Assembly (NCBI GenBank): GCA_905202115.1 | Contig: CAJKQZ010000020.1 | Location: 1 to 21,623 of the forward strand | Length of the DNA stretch: 21,623 nt | Direction of reading: 5' to 3' | Origin: an uncultured Prevotellaceae bacterium | Lineage (GTDB): Bacteria; Bacteroidota; Bacteroidia; Bacteroidales; Bacteroidaceae | Part shown: piece by piece, positions 1 to 8,326 of the stretch | Position numbering within the stretch: the first letter of the stretch is position 1 | Layout of the letters: every line of letters starts with the position of its first letter | Notes under the pieces: generated by a model | What the model was told of the DNA's origin: nothing | The model's input: the letters and a program-made list of their open reading frames with translations, nothing else | Database searches by the model: none | Translations under genes and position numbers: made by a program

Positions 1-57
1 ATATACACCTGCTGATTTTCAAGTGCTTGGCAGGTGACCGTTTTTGTCTGCAAAAAC
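1..57. repeat. 57-bp dispersed repeat, copy 1
   Basis: This segment matches 8375-8431 at 55 of 57 positions; the two differences are at 32 and 34. It ends in a perfect 7-bp hairpin, GTTTTTG (40-46) and CAAAAAC (51-57) around TCTG, present in both copies. Copy 1 also has CACCTGC (6-12) facing GCAGGTG (30-36), which is broken in copy 2. The repeat starts at the first base of the window, so it may extend further left. No reading frame is evident; it looks like a non-coding intergenic repeat. Its function is unknown. Confidence 0.85.
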
Positions 58-65
58 ACATTGAT

Positions 66-114
66 TTAAGGTCTTTAAGGTCGTTAATGGCATTAACGAC
101 CTTAAAGACCTTAA
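66..114. repeat. Perfect 24-bp-arm inverted repeat, GACCTTAA family
   Basis: Bases 66-89 and 91-114 are exact reverse complements separated by a single G at 90. The arms are built from TTAAGGTCTTTAA-like units, and the core GTTAATGGCATTAACGACC resembles GTTTAATGACATTAAAGACC at 19335-19354, so this belongs to a family. There is no adjacent T-run, so it does not look like an ordinary terminator for the + strand. With a 1-nt centre it could only extrude as a cruciform or fold as RNA with a few central bases unpaired. Confidence 0.9.
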
Positions 115-205
115 TCGGAACCGCATTTTTTGCACCCGTGCACCCGCCCGAAACGCGAAAAAGAGCGAATCACCCGCCGGCAAGCCATAAATACCCATTT
201 CAGGG

Positions 206-238
206 TATTGCAGGCCATTACGCTTAGGAATATCTTTG
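206..238 (+). promoter_or_regulatory. Probable sbcDC promoter (Bacteroidetes type)
   Basis: TATCTTTG at 231-238 matches the Bacteroidetes -7 consensus TAnnTTTG exactly. ATTG ends at 210, 20 bp upstream, close to the -33 consensus TTTG. Transcription would start near 245, giving a leader of about 240 nt before sbcD. No other gene lies between, so sbcDC is the likely target; a small RNA from the leader is the alternative. Confidence 0.55.
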
Positions 239-243
239 CACAT

Positions 244-262
244 GATATGAAACACTTCATAT
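244..262. promoter_or_regulatory. Dyad at the predicted sbcDC start site
   Basis: GATATGAA (244-251) and TTCATATC (255-262) form a perfect 8-bp inverted repeat with a 3-nt spacer. It begins six bases after the -7 box, so it overlaps the expected transcription start. That position and the 19-bp size fit an operator for a dimeric repressor; a hairpin at the 5' end of the leader RNA is the alternative. No regulator gene is adjacent. Confidence 0.45.
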
Positions 263-482
263 CGTAAGGCTTTCAATAGCGGCCGAAACGCCGCAAACCG
301 CCGTAAGGCCTGTTTCCGCTCATAAGGAATTTAATTGTTATGTATCTTGTTCGTAAGATCGGGTGTCCGTTTTCCTATATCGGGCACCCTCTTCCGTTTT
401 TCCTGCTATTGCCACTCGCACCGGTGCAACCGCATTGAAAAAACGTTTAAATTTGCGGAACAATTCAGCATAAGGCTCAGAA
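263..482 (+). other. Long non-coding leader upstream of sbcD, with hairpins
   Basis: No convincing gene is seen here. Possible RNA stems are GCGGC/GCCGC (279-283 with 290-294), ATCTT/AAGAT (344-348 with 355-359), and a 9-bp stem pairing 361-369 with 381-389 with one G-U pair. The last is followed by a broken pyrimidine run ending in five Ts at 397-401, so it could be a weak terminator or attenuator. Nothing matches a riboswitch I recognise. Confidence 0.35.
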
Positions 483-1733
483 ATGAAAATACTTCATACC
501 GCCGACTGGCACATAGGCAACACCTTTTTCGGCAACGACCGCGCCGAAGAGCACCGCGCGTTTTTCGATTTTCTGCTCGACACCATAAACAGCGAACACC
601 CCGACGCACTGATAGTGGCGGGCGACGTGTTCGACACATCCAACCCGTCGGCCGAGGCACAGGCACTGTATTACAGCTTTCTGCACCGCGCCGCAAAAGA
701 GAACGACGGTATGCAGATAATAATCATAGCCGGCAATCACGACTCGGCGGGACGGCTCGAAGCGCCCGAACCGATACTGGCCGCCGACAACATAACCGTG
801 CGCGGAAGCATACGCCGCGACGAGAACAACGAGCCCGACATGAACCGCATGATGATTCCGCTGCACAGGCGTGGAAGCGACGAATGCGAGGCGGTGTGCC
901 TGGCCGTGCCTTTTCTGAGAAGCTACGAGCTTCCCGAAGGGAAATCGTTTGCCGACAGCATGGCGAAATTCTTCGGCAACCTTGCAGCCGAGGCACACCA
1001 CCGCTACGGCAAACACCTGCCTATGATACTTGCCGCACACTTCTACGCCACCGGCAGCGAAATAGCCGACGACGACCACAGCGAACGCATTATAATAGGA
1101 GGCGAGGAAAGCGTGGACGTATCGGGATTCGGCCGCAACTTCGACTACGTGGCCTTAGGGCACATACACAAGGCCCAGAGCGTGGGCGGCATGGAAAACG
1201 CGAGATACTCCGGCTCGGCCCTCCCCATGTCGTTCAGCGAAAAGAACTACCGCCACGGCGTGGAGTGCGTGGAACTGAGCGACGGGGACGACATAACGAT
1301 AACATCCATACCTTTCAGTCCGCCACACCCGCTGTTGAGCATTCCCGCCCGAGGCGCACTGAGCATAGAGCAGGCCATAGACGAGATTGACCGGCTGCCG
1401 GACGCCGGCAAGCACGAGCCTCGCACGAATTTCCCCTATGTGGAAATAAAAATAGACGCCACAGAGCCCGACCCCGCAATACCGAACAGAATAAAGGAAC
1501 GCTTTGAAGGAAAGGCGGCGATACTCTGCTCGATAAAACGTGTGGAAAAAACAGCTGTCGACTACAAGGAACTCGAAATAAGGACTTCGGAACAGCTGCG
1601 GCGGCTTACACCCCGCAGCGTGGCACAGACCATATACAAAAAACGATTCGGAGGCGAAGAAATGCCGGCCGAGCTTCTCGAAATGCTGCAGCAAGCCGAA
1701 CAGGCCGCAACGACAGCCGAGGAAGAACTGTAA
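483..1733 (+). CDS. sbcD: SbcD, nuclease subunit of SbcCD (Mre11 family)
   Basis: SbcD is the Mn-dependent nuclease that, with SbcC, opens DNA hairpins and trims blocked double-strand ends. The 416-residue product has the Mre11/SbcD metallophosphoesterase motifs in order: D8-x-H10, GDVFD with D48, GNHD with N85 and H86, H186, and GHIH with H227 and H229. Residues from about 270 fit the capping and SbcC-binding region. The ATG at 483 puts the D-x-H motif at the usual distance from the N-terminus; upstream in-frame extension is not needed. Length is normal for the family (about 400). sbcC starts 11 nt after the stop, so the two are surely co-transcribed. A promoter with a dyad at about 206-262 probably drives both. 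No Shine-Dalgarno sequence is obvious, as is common in this phylum. Confidence 0.96.
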   Translation: MKILHTADWHIGNTFFGNDRAEEHRAFFDFLLDTINSEHPDALIVAGDVFDTSNPSAEAQALYYSFLHRAAKENDGMQIIIIAGNHDSAGRLEAPEPILAADNITVRGSIRRDENNEPDMNRMMIPLHRRGSDECEAVCLAVPFLRSYELPEGKSFADSMAKFFGNLAAEAHHRYGKHLPMILAAHFYATGSEIADDDHSERIIIGGEESVDVSGFGRNFDYVALGHIHKAQSVGGMENARYSGSALPMSFSEKNYRHGVECVELSDGDDITITSIPFSPPHPLLSIPARGALSIEQAIDEIDRLPDAGKHEPRTNFPYVEIKIDATEPDPAIPNRIKERFEGKAAILCSIKRVEKTAVDYKELEIRTSEQLRRLTPRSVAQTIYKKRFGGEEMPAELLEMLQQAEQAATTAEEEL

Positions 1734-1744
1734 CACTCCCGAAA

Positions 1745-4700
1745 ATGATAATCCGAAAAATATACATCCGAAACATAACCTCCTTTAAAGGAGAACATAC
1801 AATCGACTTCACGGCCGAACCGCTGCGCTCGGCAGGACTTTTCGCCATTACAGGCGACACGGGAGCGGGAAAGTCGACCGTTCTCGACGCAGTGTGCCTG
1901 GCACTCTACAACCGCGCCCCGAGATTCGACGACAGAGAGCAGCTGAAGTACATAACGGGCCAGTCGCCCGACACCGACATAGAACTGCGCGGCAGCGACA
2001 CGCGCAACGCGCTCCGGCGCGGCGCGAGCGACGGAATGTGCAGCGTGGAGTTCTCGACAAACGAGGGAACGTTCCGCGCCACATGGCAGCTGAGAATAAA
2101 AAGAACCGGACGCTACGCCCGTCCGGAGCAGACGCTCGAGCAGCTTTCCCCGAACCGCCGCACGGTAAATCCGCAGGACTTTGCCCGCGAGGTGAAGAGA
2201 ATCGTGGGGCTCGACTACGAACAGTTCACACGCACAGTGATACTGGCACAAAACAGTTTCGCGAATTTCCTCAGAGCACACCAGAACGACAAATCGGCGC
2301 TGCTCGAGAAAATAACCGGCACGGAAATATACGCACTCGTATCGAAAGAAGTCTACCGCCTGAACCAGGAAGCGCAGAAAGCATACGACGTGAAATGTTC
2401 AGAACTCAAAGGCCTCACCGCCGGACACCTCGACGACGCCGACCTTGCGCGCCTGGAAAACGAACGTCATCTGCGCGAATCGTCGGCACAGGCAACCGAC
2501 GAACAGCTGAACTATCTGAAAAAACAGCTCGCCTGGTATGACGAATACGACAAACTGTCGGACGAACTCGCACAGGCAACCGAAAAATACAACGAGGCAA
2601 ACCGGCATTTCATAGAAATGCGCGACCAAAGGGAGAAACTCGCACGATACGACGAAGTGGTAGCCGTGAAAAGCAAGTTTCTTTTCCTGAAAGAAGCCGA
2701 AAACCAAAAAAACATCAGCAAGGAGAAAGCGGAAATATACCGCGAACAGGAAAAAACGAAAGAAAAAATATGCACTGCCGCTGCAAAAGATTTCGACGAG
2801 GCTAAAAACTCGCTGAAAAAAGCAGAAACACAGCTCGAACAGCAGCTCCCTTCGCTGAAAAAAGGACATGACCTGAAACGCGACATACTCTACGACAAAA
2901 ATTCCATAAACGAACGGCTGAATAAAATAAAAGAAGCCGAAACATACGCCACCGCACGGAAAAAAGAACAGGAAGCAAAGCTACAGGAACTGGCAGCGGT
3001 AAAAAAACAGGAGGACACTTGCGAAAATATCCTGCAGGAACTTTCCGTACATCAGAAAATGCTCGACCAGTCGGCCGCGATAATCGAAAAACTCAAGATA
3101 TATTCGGCAACACAAACCGCGGGCGCACGCTTGAATGCCGAACAGCAGAACCTGCAACGCGAACTCGACAATCTGCGAAAGGAATCATCCGGCATAGACG
3201 CCAAACTGAACGTTCTGTCGCAGAAACAAAAATCGCTCGCCGAGCAAAGAGACGTGTGCAAAACGAGAAATATCGGCCTCGAAGGCGACGTGCTGCAAAA
3301 AAGCTACGACACGGCGTTTTCGCTCCAGGAAAAACTGCGGGGAGCACGCAAACTGTGGAAGAACATATCCGACGAATACTCCGAAATAGAGGAACTCGAA
3401 GACCTAAGAAGACGAACCGCAACCGCGCTGTCCTACCTGGCGCGCGACACAGCCGGAATGGAAAAAGAAATCGCGCAGCTGCGCGAAATCTACGACGTTC
3501 GCCTGAAAGCCTACATGCTCAGCCAGAGCGAAGACATCAAAGGTCTGCGCCAGGGCCTCAAAGAAGGCGCTCCCTGTCCGGTATGCGGCGCCACACATCA
3601 CCCTTACCACACCGAAACGGAGCAGCATTTCGGCGAACTGATGACACTTATCGAAAAAGAATTCCACGAAACAGAGGCGCAACTCAACCGCAAGACCGGC
3701 GAACTCAATGAAATGAGACAAAAACAAAGCGCCGACGAGGTGCGCCTCCGTTCCATAGAAGAACAGACGGAAAAAACACGCGCACTGCTCGAAAACAACA
3801 TAGCCGAATGGCGGGAATACTCGGCTCTCGACCCTTCGTTCGCCGACTGTTCCCGAAACGTAAACCGCTCTGCAAGGCGTATAATGATAGAACAGATTGC
3901 CGACAACGCCGACCGCACTGTAAACAACGCCAAAAACCGGCTCGACGAGTATAACAAGAACCGCAACACCATAGAAACGCTCACCGCGGAAATAGAAACG
4001 CTCGGCAGTCAGACCGACGAGCTGCAACGTCTGCGCTCCAACCTACTCCGCAATATGGGACAGGTGGAAAGCCGCCTCGAAAAGGCCGCCGAAGAAGCCA
4101 ACGGCAACAGCGCCACCGAAAACGAGCTTTATTCCGACCTGGAGAACCTTATCACGATTTCGAACTGGCACACCCTGATACGCGATAACGCCGAAGAATT
4201 CGTGGGCCGGATAATAACAATGACGAGCAACCGGAAAAACAACCTCGAACTGCTCCAAAAACTCAAAGCACGCCACGCCGAGGGGGAGCACAACATAAAA
4301 CTGCTCAACGAAATGCGCGACGATTCCGAGCGCAGCATACAAAAACTGCGCGACGAGATTGAAACGCTGAACGTTTCGATAAACGACAAGCAAAATATCA
4401 TTTCCGGCATGTTCGGAACCGAAGATCCCGACGAAGCCGAACAGAAAATGAATCTAGCCGTGAGGATTGCACGCGAGAATTTCGACAGGAAAAACAAACT
4501 TCTGCAGGATAACGACGGAATACTGCGCGCTATACGCCAAAAGCGCGAAACCGCCGAACAGAATGCGGCCGAACAGGAAGCCAGCGCCACACAACTGCGC
4601 GACGACATAGACCGCTGGATTTTCACTTTCAACAACACCCACTCGCCGGTGCAATTCGGCGAGCTCGAGCGCATTTTCAAGGAAACATGCAACTGGAACG

Positions 4701-5497
4701 AGCTGCGTTCGAACGTAGACAAGGCAAAAACGGCCAAGATACTGACAGAAGATCACCTGAACGTGGCGCAACGCAAGCTCAGCGATCTGCAGGCGCAGCC
4801 GCAACATCCCGACAGGGCTACAGAAGTGCGCAGCACGATAGAGAAAGAAATCACACGTCTCGAATCCCAGAAAGAAGAGACCAGCAAAGCGTTGAACGAA
4901 ATCCTTTCCCGTCTGCACATACACGAAGTAAGCGTGGCCAAAATAGCACAATTCGAGCCCGAACTCAAAGCTATGGAGAAAAAGAAAAGCGACTGGGCAA
5001 AGCTGAATGCGCTTATAGGTTCGGCCGACGGCAATCTGTTCCGCGTACAGGCGCAGTGTTTTACGCTCAGACTGCTTGTAGACCATGCCAACGTGCAGCT
5101 GGCGAACCTCTCCCCGCGCTATCGGCTGCAATGTATTCCCGACTCGCTCGGACTGGAAATCATAGACCGCTACATGTGCGACAGGAAACGCCCCGTATCG
5201 AGCCTTTCGGGAGGCGAAACGTTCGTCGTAAGCCTCGGTCTTGCCTTAGGACTTGCCTCGCTTTCGAGCAGCAACCTTTCAATAGGAAGTCTGTTTATCG
5301 ACGAGGGCTTCGGAAACCTCGACGACGAAAGTCTTGCAATGGTGATAAAATCTCTCGGAAACCTGCAAAGCTCACAGGGACGCAAAGTGGGAATAATAAG
5401 CCACACCTCGCAGATTCGCGAGAGCATTCACCCGCAAGTGCAGGTGATAAGGCAAAAGAGCGGAGAATACAGCTACATACGCATTTCGGGCAACTGA
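1745..5497 (+). CDS. sbcC: SbcC, ATPase subunit of SbcCD (Rad50 family)
   Basis: SbcC is the Rad50-like SMC-type ATPase that binds DNA and controls the SbcD nuclease. The 1250-residue product has Walker A GDTGAGKST (37-45), long charged coiled-coil arms (about 180-600 and 630-1080), a zinc-hook CPVC at 611-614 almost exactly mid-chain, the ABC signature SLSGGE (1153-1158), Walker B ending in D1186-E1187, the D-loop GNLDDE and a switch histidine at 1220. All key residues are present, so it should be active. Length is typical of bacterial SbcC (about 1000-1250). It follows sbcD by 11 nt. Its 3' side holds no GC-rich terminator; the AT-rich palindrome array at 5590 may end transcription. Confidence 0.96.
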   Translation: MIIRKIYIRNITSFKGEHTIDFTAEPLRSAGLFAITGDTGAGKSTVLDAVCLALYNRAPRFDDREQLKYITGQSPDTDIELRGSDTRNALRRGASDGMCSVEFSTNEGTFRATWQLRIKRTGRYARPEQTLEQLSPNRRTVNPQDFAREVKRIVGLDYEQFTRTVILAQNSFANFLRAHQNDKSALLEKITGTEIYALVSKEVYRLNQEAQKAYDVKCSELKGLTAGHLDDADLARLENERHLRESSAQATDEQLNYLKKQLAWYDEYDKLSDELAQATEKYNEANRHFIEMRDQREKLARYDEVVAVKSKFLFLKEAENQKNISKEKAEIYREQEKTKEKICTAAAKDFDEAKNSLKKAETQLEQQLPSLKKGHDLKRDILYDKNSINERLNKIKEAETYATARKKEQEAKLQELAAVKKQEDTCENILQELSVHQKMLDQSAAIIEKLKIYSATQTAGARLNAEQQNLQRELDNLRKESSGIDAKLNVLSQKQKSLAEQRDVCKTRNIGLEGDVLQKSYDTAFSLQEKLRGARKLWKNISDEYSEIEELEDLRRRTATALSYLARDTAGMEKEIAQLREIYDVRLKAYMLSQSEDIKGLRQGLKEGAPCPVCGATHHPYHTETEQHFGELMTLIEKEFHETEAQLNRKTGELNEMRQKQSADEVRLRSIEEQTEKTRALLENNIAEWREYSALDPSFADCSRNVNRSARRIMIEQIADNADRTVNNAKNRLDEYNKNRNTIETLTAEIETLGSQTDELQRLRSNLLRNMGQVESRLEKAAEEANGNSATENELYSDLENLITISNWHTLIRDNAEEFVGRIITMTSNRKNNLELLQKLKARHAEGEHNIKLLNEMRDDSERSIQKLRDEIETLNVSINDKQNIISGMFGTEDPDEAEQKMNLAVRIARENFDRKNKLLQDNDGILRAIRQKRETAEQNAAEQEASATQLRDDIDRWIFTFNNTHSPVQFGELERIFKETCNWNELRSNVDKAKTAKILTEDHLNVAQRKLSDLQAQPQHPDRATEVRSTIEKEITRLESQKEETSKALNEILSRLHIHEVSVAKIAQFEPELKAMEKKKSDWAKLNALIGSADGNLFRVQAQCFTLRLLVDHANVQLANLSPRYRLQCIPDSLGLEIIDRYMCDRKRPVSSLSGGETFVVSLGLALGLASLSSSNLSIGSLFIDEGFGNLDDESLAMVIKSLGNLQSSQGRKVGIISHTSQIRESIHPQVQVIRQKSGEYSYIRISGN

Positions 5498-5589
5498 ACG
5501 CGGCGCAACATACGGCGTGCAGCGCAAACCGCAGGTCACAAACAGACCGACACGCACAACTCCGGAACTGACGTTTGCACCGCCTCAAA

Positions 5590-5651
5590 AAATATGTCTG
5601 AGATATTTTAAAATATGTCAGACATATTTCAAATTATCTCAGAGATAATTT
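5590..5651 (-). repeat. 21-bp dyad array, trimer A (inverted copy)
   Basis: Three consecutive palindromic units with centres at 5599, 5620 and 5641, exactly 21 bp apart. Unit 1 joins AAATATGTC to GAGATATTT; unit 2 is AAATATGTC-A-GACATATTT, a perfect palindrome; unit 3 is AAATTATCTC-A-GAGATAATTT, also perfect. The unit order read on the minus strand equals that of the arrays at 12367 and 19211. Flanked by A-runs on the left and T-runs on the right. It lies just after sbcC and could act as a weak terminator. Confidence 0.9.
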
Positions 5652-5753
5652 TTCCTACGTGCGGGAGGTTTTCACCGCAATGAAACGCATTTTCCATTTT
5701 TCCTGAAAACATCAGCACCTTTCATTATATAACAGGCCGGACAAGCACAAAAT

Positions 5754-5792
5754 AAAAAAATTGCGGTGCAATCCCCACTAACCGCACCGCAA
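5754..5792 (-). terminator. Rho-independent terminator of the fasciclin gene
   Basis: On the minus strand TTGCGGTGC (5792-5784) pairs with GCACCGCAA (5769-5761) in a perfect 9-bp GC-rich stem with a 14-nt loop, followed directly by seven Ts (5760-5754). It lies 50 bp beyond the lipoprotein stop codon. Confidence 0.85.
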
Positions 5793-5841
5793 CAACACTT
5801 AATCCATTTCCCGCTGCCCCAAAATGCGCGGAGCCGGCATT

Positions 5842-7881
5842 CTAATAATAGTCCTCCGGAGTAACTCCGTCATAAACGCTCTTAGGCACCCATTCGATAT
5901 AATCTATGTCGAGGTGTGCGGTAGGATTGTCAAGCACGTTTTTAAAACGCAGATAATACCTCGTATTTCCTACAACCGACCCGCGATAGATGATATGGCG
6001 CAATTTATGAAGTCCGAAGCCGCTGTTACGCCCTCCCACGGTGGCCGAATAGCTAAAGTCGCCATAACAATTGGAGCCTTTCATTACATCGTGGTTTCTC
6101 ATGTTGCGTTCAAGGCGTGAGTTCTCGTAACGATCGTCGGTATCGAGAAAATACTGTATCCACGGTGTGTTTTCCTCATATCTCATATCGAGCGGCAAGC
6201 CAATAGCAGTAAGGTTGTTCTTGTCGGTTCCGAAATAAACCTGCATCATACCGCATGTAGACCCATTGCCTACGGCTATACGCAACTCGTAGGTTCCGTC
6301 GTTAGGAACGAGCGGCAGACGGTATGTCACGTCATAAGGTCCCTCGAACATCGGTTCATCCTGCTCGTAGGCGCGGTTGCCCACAGAAGCGTATACCTGG
6401 AGTATGGTAAGATATGTTTCTTCGTTGAACGTAATTCCCGAAAGATAGCCATGCGGAATAAAGTAGAAATTCTGATTAGGCAGCGCGCGCAGACCGTTGG
6501 TAAATAGTTCGGGCTGGAACGAAAGCACATCCCAGCGCATACGTTCGTTCAACACTTTTCCGGGCACGTCGTTATCATAAACAAGCACATCGTCGATAAT
6601 GTAATAAAAACCGTTGAGAGCCTGAATGTCGCGCTGTCCGTTGTCGGGATAGACAAGTACTCCCTTGCGTGGAACGCTTATTTCCTCATAAGTGTCCCAA
6701 TCGTACTTGCTCACATATCTGTTTATGCGTTTCCCCTCGGTGTGCTCGCCCTCCATAACCTTGATAATGCGGTTGTCCTTGCCCATCGATTCGTAATATT
6801 GCATTTTGTTTATTCCGAAGCGGTCGGGGTTTGATAACGAGTATCCCGTTTCGTTGTAATGAATCACGAGCTTGTTGTACGACAAGGCGCCGCGTATCAG
6901 GTGGTACCCCACAAACTGGTTCACGGCGTTGTCGGGACTTGTAAGGTCGTTGCTCGTAGCCAGCGGGTAATAGGTGCGGCACGCCTCGTTCACCCTTTCC
7001 ATTATCTCGCTCCAGTTTACGATGTTTCCGTTTTCGCGTTTTATGGTAATGCCCCAGCGGCTGCACAGCAACGAGTCTGTTTCGACGAAAGCCGTATATC
7101 CTAAATAACGGTGCTGGGGATAAATTCCCGTCCATGAGGGAGAGTACCCGTATTCAGGCTTTACCTGTTCCTCGTATTCCTCGTCGCGATATTCATTAAG
7201 GCTGTCGCGCCATGAAGTGACGAACAAAAGGTGGCCGAATATCTGAAGATTGTCCTGGCCGGCTATAAGATCGGGCAAAGAACTGGCATAAGGCATAACC
7301 ACTCTGTTTACGACATGCAGCCACCCGTTGCCGGCTTCGTTGTCGGGCCGAATTATTTCGGAAAAGGCGTTTATAAAAATGCGCGCCCGCCCTGTGGTGT
7401 CTCCGGCAGCGAAACTTACGGTGGCGAAGCGGTCGGCCATTGTCTTGTAATCGAACGCGCCTTCGCGAAAGCCGACAGTACTGTAGCCCTCCTGCATGTC
7501 GGTATCTATTATGCTGTTGAAAACTATCTGCTGTGCCAGCGAGTCGGGCACCTCGTCCACATTGTAGCCTGTAGTTTCATAAATAGAGTCGACGAAATGC
7601 TGTACGGCATCGTTTGTAGGCGCGAAAACCGTATAGTTTCCCCTTGTTTCGAGAAGATGATCCATCGTCGAACCTTTCTTTCCCGAGCGTGCTTTTTTAA
7701 GGAGCGAATAATAATATCCGAGGTCGGGAGCTTCCTTTACCAAATCGGTAACCGTACTCCCGTCGAATACGTAAAGATTCGAATCGTCCACATCATCGGA
7801 ACACGAAACCACAGTCGACAGGCATGCAAACATTGCCCACATGCAAAAGACAGTTGTAAAATACCGAATGATTGTTTTCAT
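5842..7881 (-). CDS. Surface lipoprotein with two fasciclin (FAS1) domains
   Basis: A 679-residue predicted lipoprotein. The start at 7881 is chosen because it gives a clean type II signal peptide, MKTIIRYFTT..., with lipobox VVSC (C27); an in-frame ATG at 7950 would place 23 non-signal residues in front. The SDDVDD after the cysteine resembles the Bacteroidetes lipoprotein export signal, which suggests display on the outer surface. FAS1 domain 1 spans about 42-188 with YTVFAPTN at 83-90; FAS1 domain 2 about 193-446, with YTAFVETD at 252-259. Residues 450-679 are a beta-rich C-terminal domain like the uncharacterised one often attached to Bacteroides fasciclin proteins (possibly DUF5108; from memory). 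FAS1 proteins generally mediate adhesion or binding; the ligand is unknown. No SusC/SusD partner is adjacent. It appears monocistronic, with a promoter near 8047 and a terminator at 5754-5792. Confidence 0.85.
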   Translation of the reverse strand: MKTIIRYFTTVFCMWAMFACLSTVVSCSDDVDDSNLYVFDGSTVTDLVKEAPDLGYYYSLLKKARSGKKGSTMDHLLETRGNYTVFAPTNDAVQHFVDSIYETTGYNVDEVPDSLAQQIVFNSIIDTDMQEGYSTVGFREGAFDYKTMADRFATVSFAAGDTTGRARIFINAFSEIIRPDNEAGNGWLHVVNRVVMPYASSLPDLIAGQDNLQIFGHLLFVTSWRDSLNEYRDEEYEEQVKPEYGYSPSWTGIYPQHRYLGYTAFVETDSLLCSRWGITIKRENGNIVNWSEIMERVNEACRTYYPLATSNDLTSPDNAVNQFVGYHLIRGALSYNKLVIHYNETGYSLSNPDRFGINKMQYYESMGKDNRIIKVMEGEHTEGKRINRYVSKYDWDTYEEISVPRKGVLVYPDNGQRDIQALNGFYYIIDDVLVYDNDVPGKVLNERMRWDVLSFQPELFTNGLRALPNQNFYFIPHGYLSGITFNEETYLTILQVYASVGNRAYEQDEPMFEGPYDVTYRLPLVPNDGTYELRIAVGNGSTCGMMQVYFGTDKNNLTAIGLPLDMRYEENTPWIQYFLDTDDRYENSRLERNMRNHDVMKGSNCYGDFSYSATVGGRNSGFGLHKLRHIIYRGSVVGNTRYYLRFKNVLDNPTAHLDIDYIEWVPKSVYDGVTPEDYY

Positions 7882-8020
7882 TAAACAGTTATGACGCACC
7901 GGCCGTGTTATCGCGTCTGCCGGCGGCGGTACGTTCATTACGCCTTGCAACGCTTATATATTATTCCGATTCCACTACACCGCCGTTTCAACAATTTTCA
8001 AAGCGGCTTTAAGTTTATCT

Positions 8021-8042
8021 GTGCAATTACGTTCAATTGCAC
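8021..8042. promoter_or_regulatory. Dyad at the predicted fasciclin-gene start site
   Basis: GTGCAATT (8021-8028) and AATTGCAC (8035-8042) are perfect inverted repeats 6 nt apart. On the minus strand this lies immediately after the -7 box at 8054-8047, so it covers the expected start site and first transcribed bases. It could be an operator for a dimeric regulator or a 5' RNA hairpin. The regulator is unknown. Confidence 0.5.
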
Positions 8043-8046
8043 GTTC

Positions 8047-8054
8047 CAAAATTA
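8047..8054 (-). promoter_or_regulatory. Probable -7 box for the fasciclin lipoprotein
   Basis: On the minus strand the sequence reads TAATTTTG, an exact match to TAnnTTTG. No clear TTTG is present at the -33 distance, so this could be an activated promoter. The start site would be near 8040, giving a leader of about 160 nt. Confidence 0.5.
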
Positions 8055-8326
8055 AATGTTTTTTGATTTGGGATACTATTCTTAACTTAAATTTGTTTGG
8101 AAAGCGTTTTTATATTTTTAAATACACATTCGAATAGAGAATTTACACTGCAAAACGAGAAATGCCCTGCCATTCGGGAACAGCTGTGCAGGTATATTTT
8201 TACCGACTTTGGAGAGAATCAGCGGGAGAAAGATTTAATTTCAAATTATATTTTCACAAAAAAAAATTTTTTCTACACGATAAAAAACTTCCCGCAGGAA
8301 AATGAAAATACAAGGGAGATAATCGA

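Larger units (their letters stand above)
5498..5841. other. Intergenic region between convergent sbcC and fasciclin gene
   Basis: 344 bp between two convergent stop codons. It contains the trimeric dyad array (5590-5651) and, nearer the lipoprotein gene, a strong minus-strand terminator (5754-5792). The remainder (5498-5586 and 5654-5750) shows no gene, RNA or promoter that I can support. Confidence 0.8.

Noticed and set aside
19..276. 85-codon minus-strand frame and a 66-codon plus-strand frame at the window start
   Set aside because: Both read through the 57-bp repeat and the 66-114 palindrome; RSLRSLM-type motifs come from the repeat itself.
335..1390. 351-codon open frame overlapping sbcD in another frame
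   Set aside because: The product is arginine-rich and low-complexity, as expected from an out-of-frame reading of sbcD.
7882..7950. Upstream start for the fasciclin lipoprotein at 7950
   Set aside because: It would put 23 residues ahead of a clean lipoprotein signal peptide; the ATG at 7881 is the better start.
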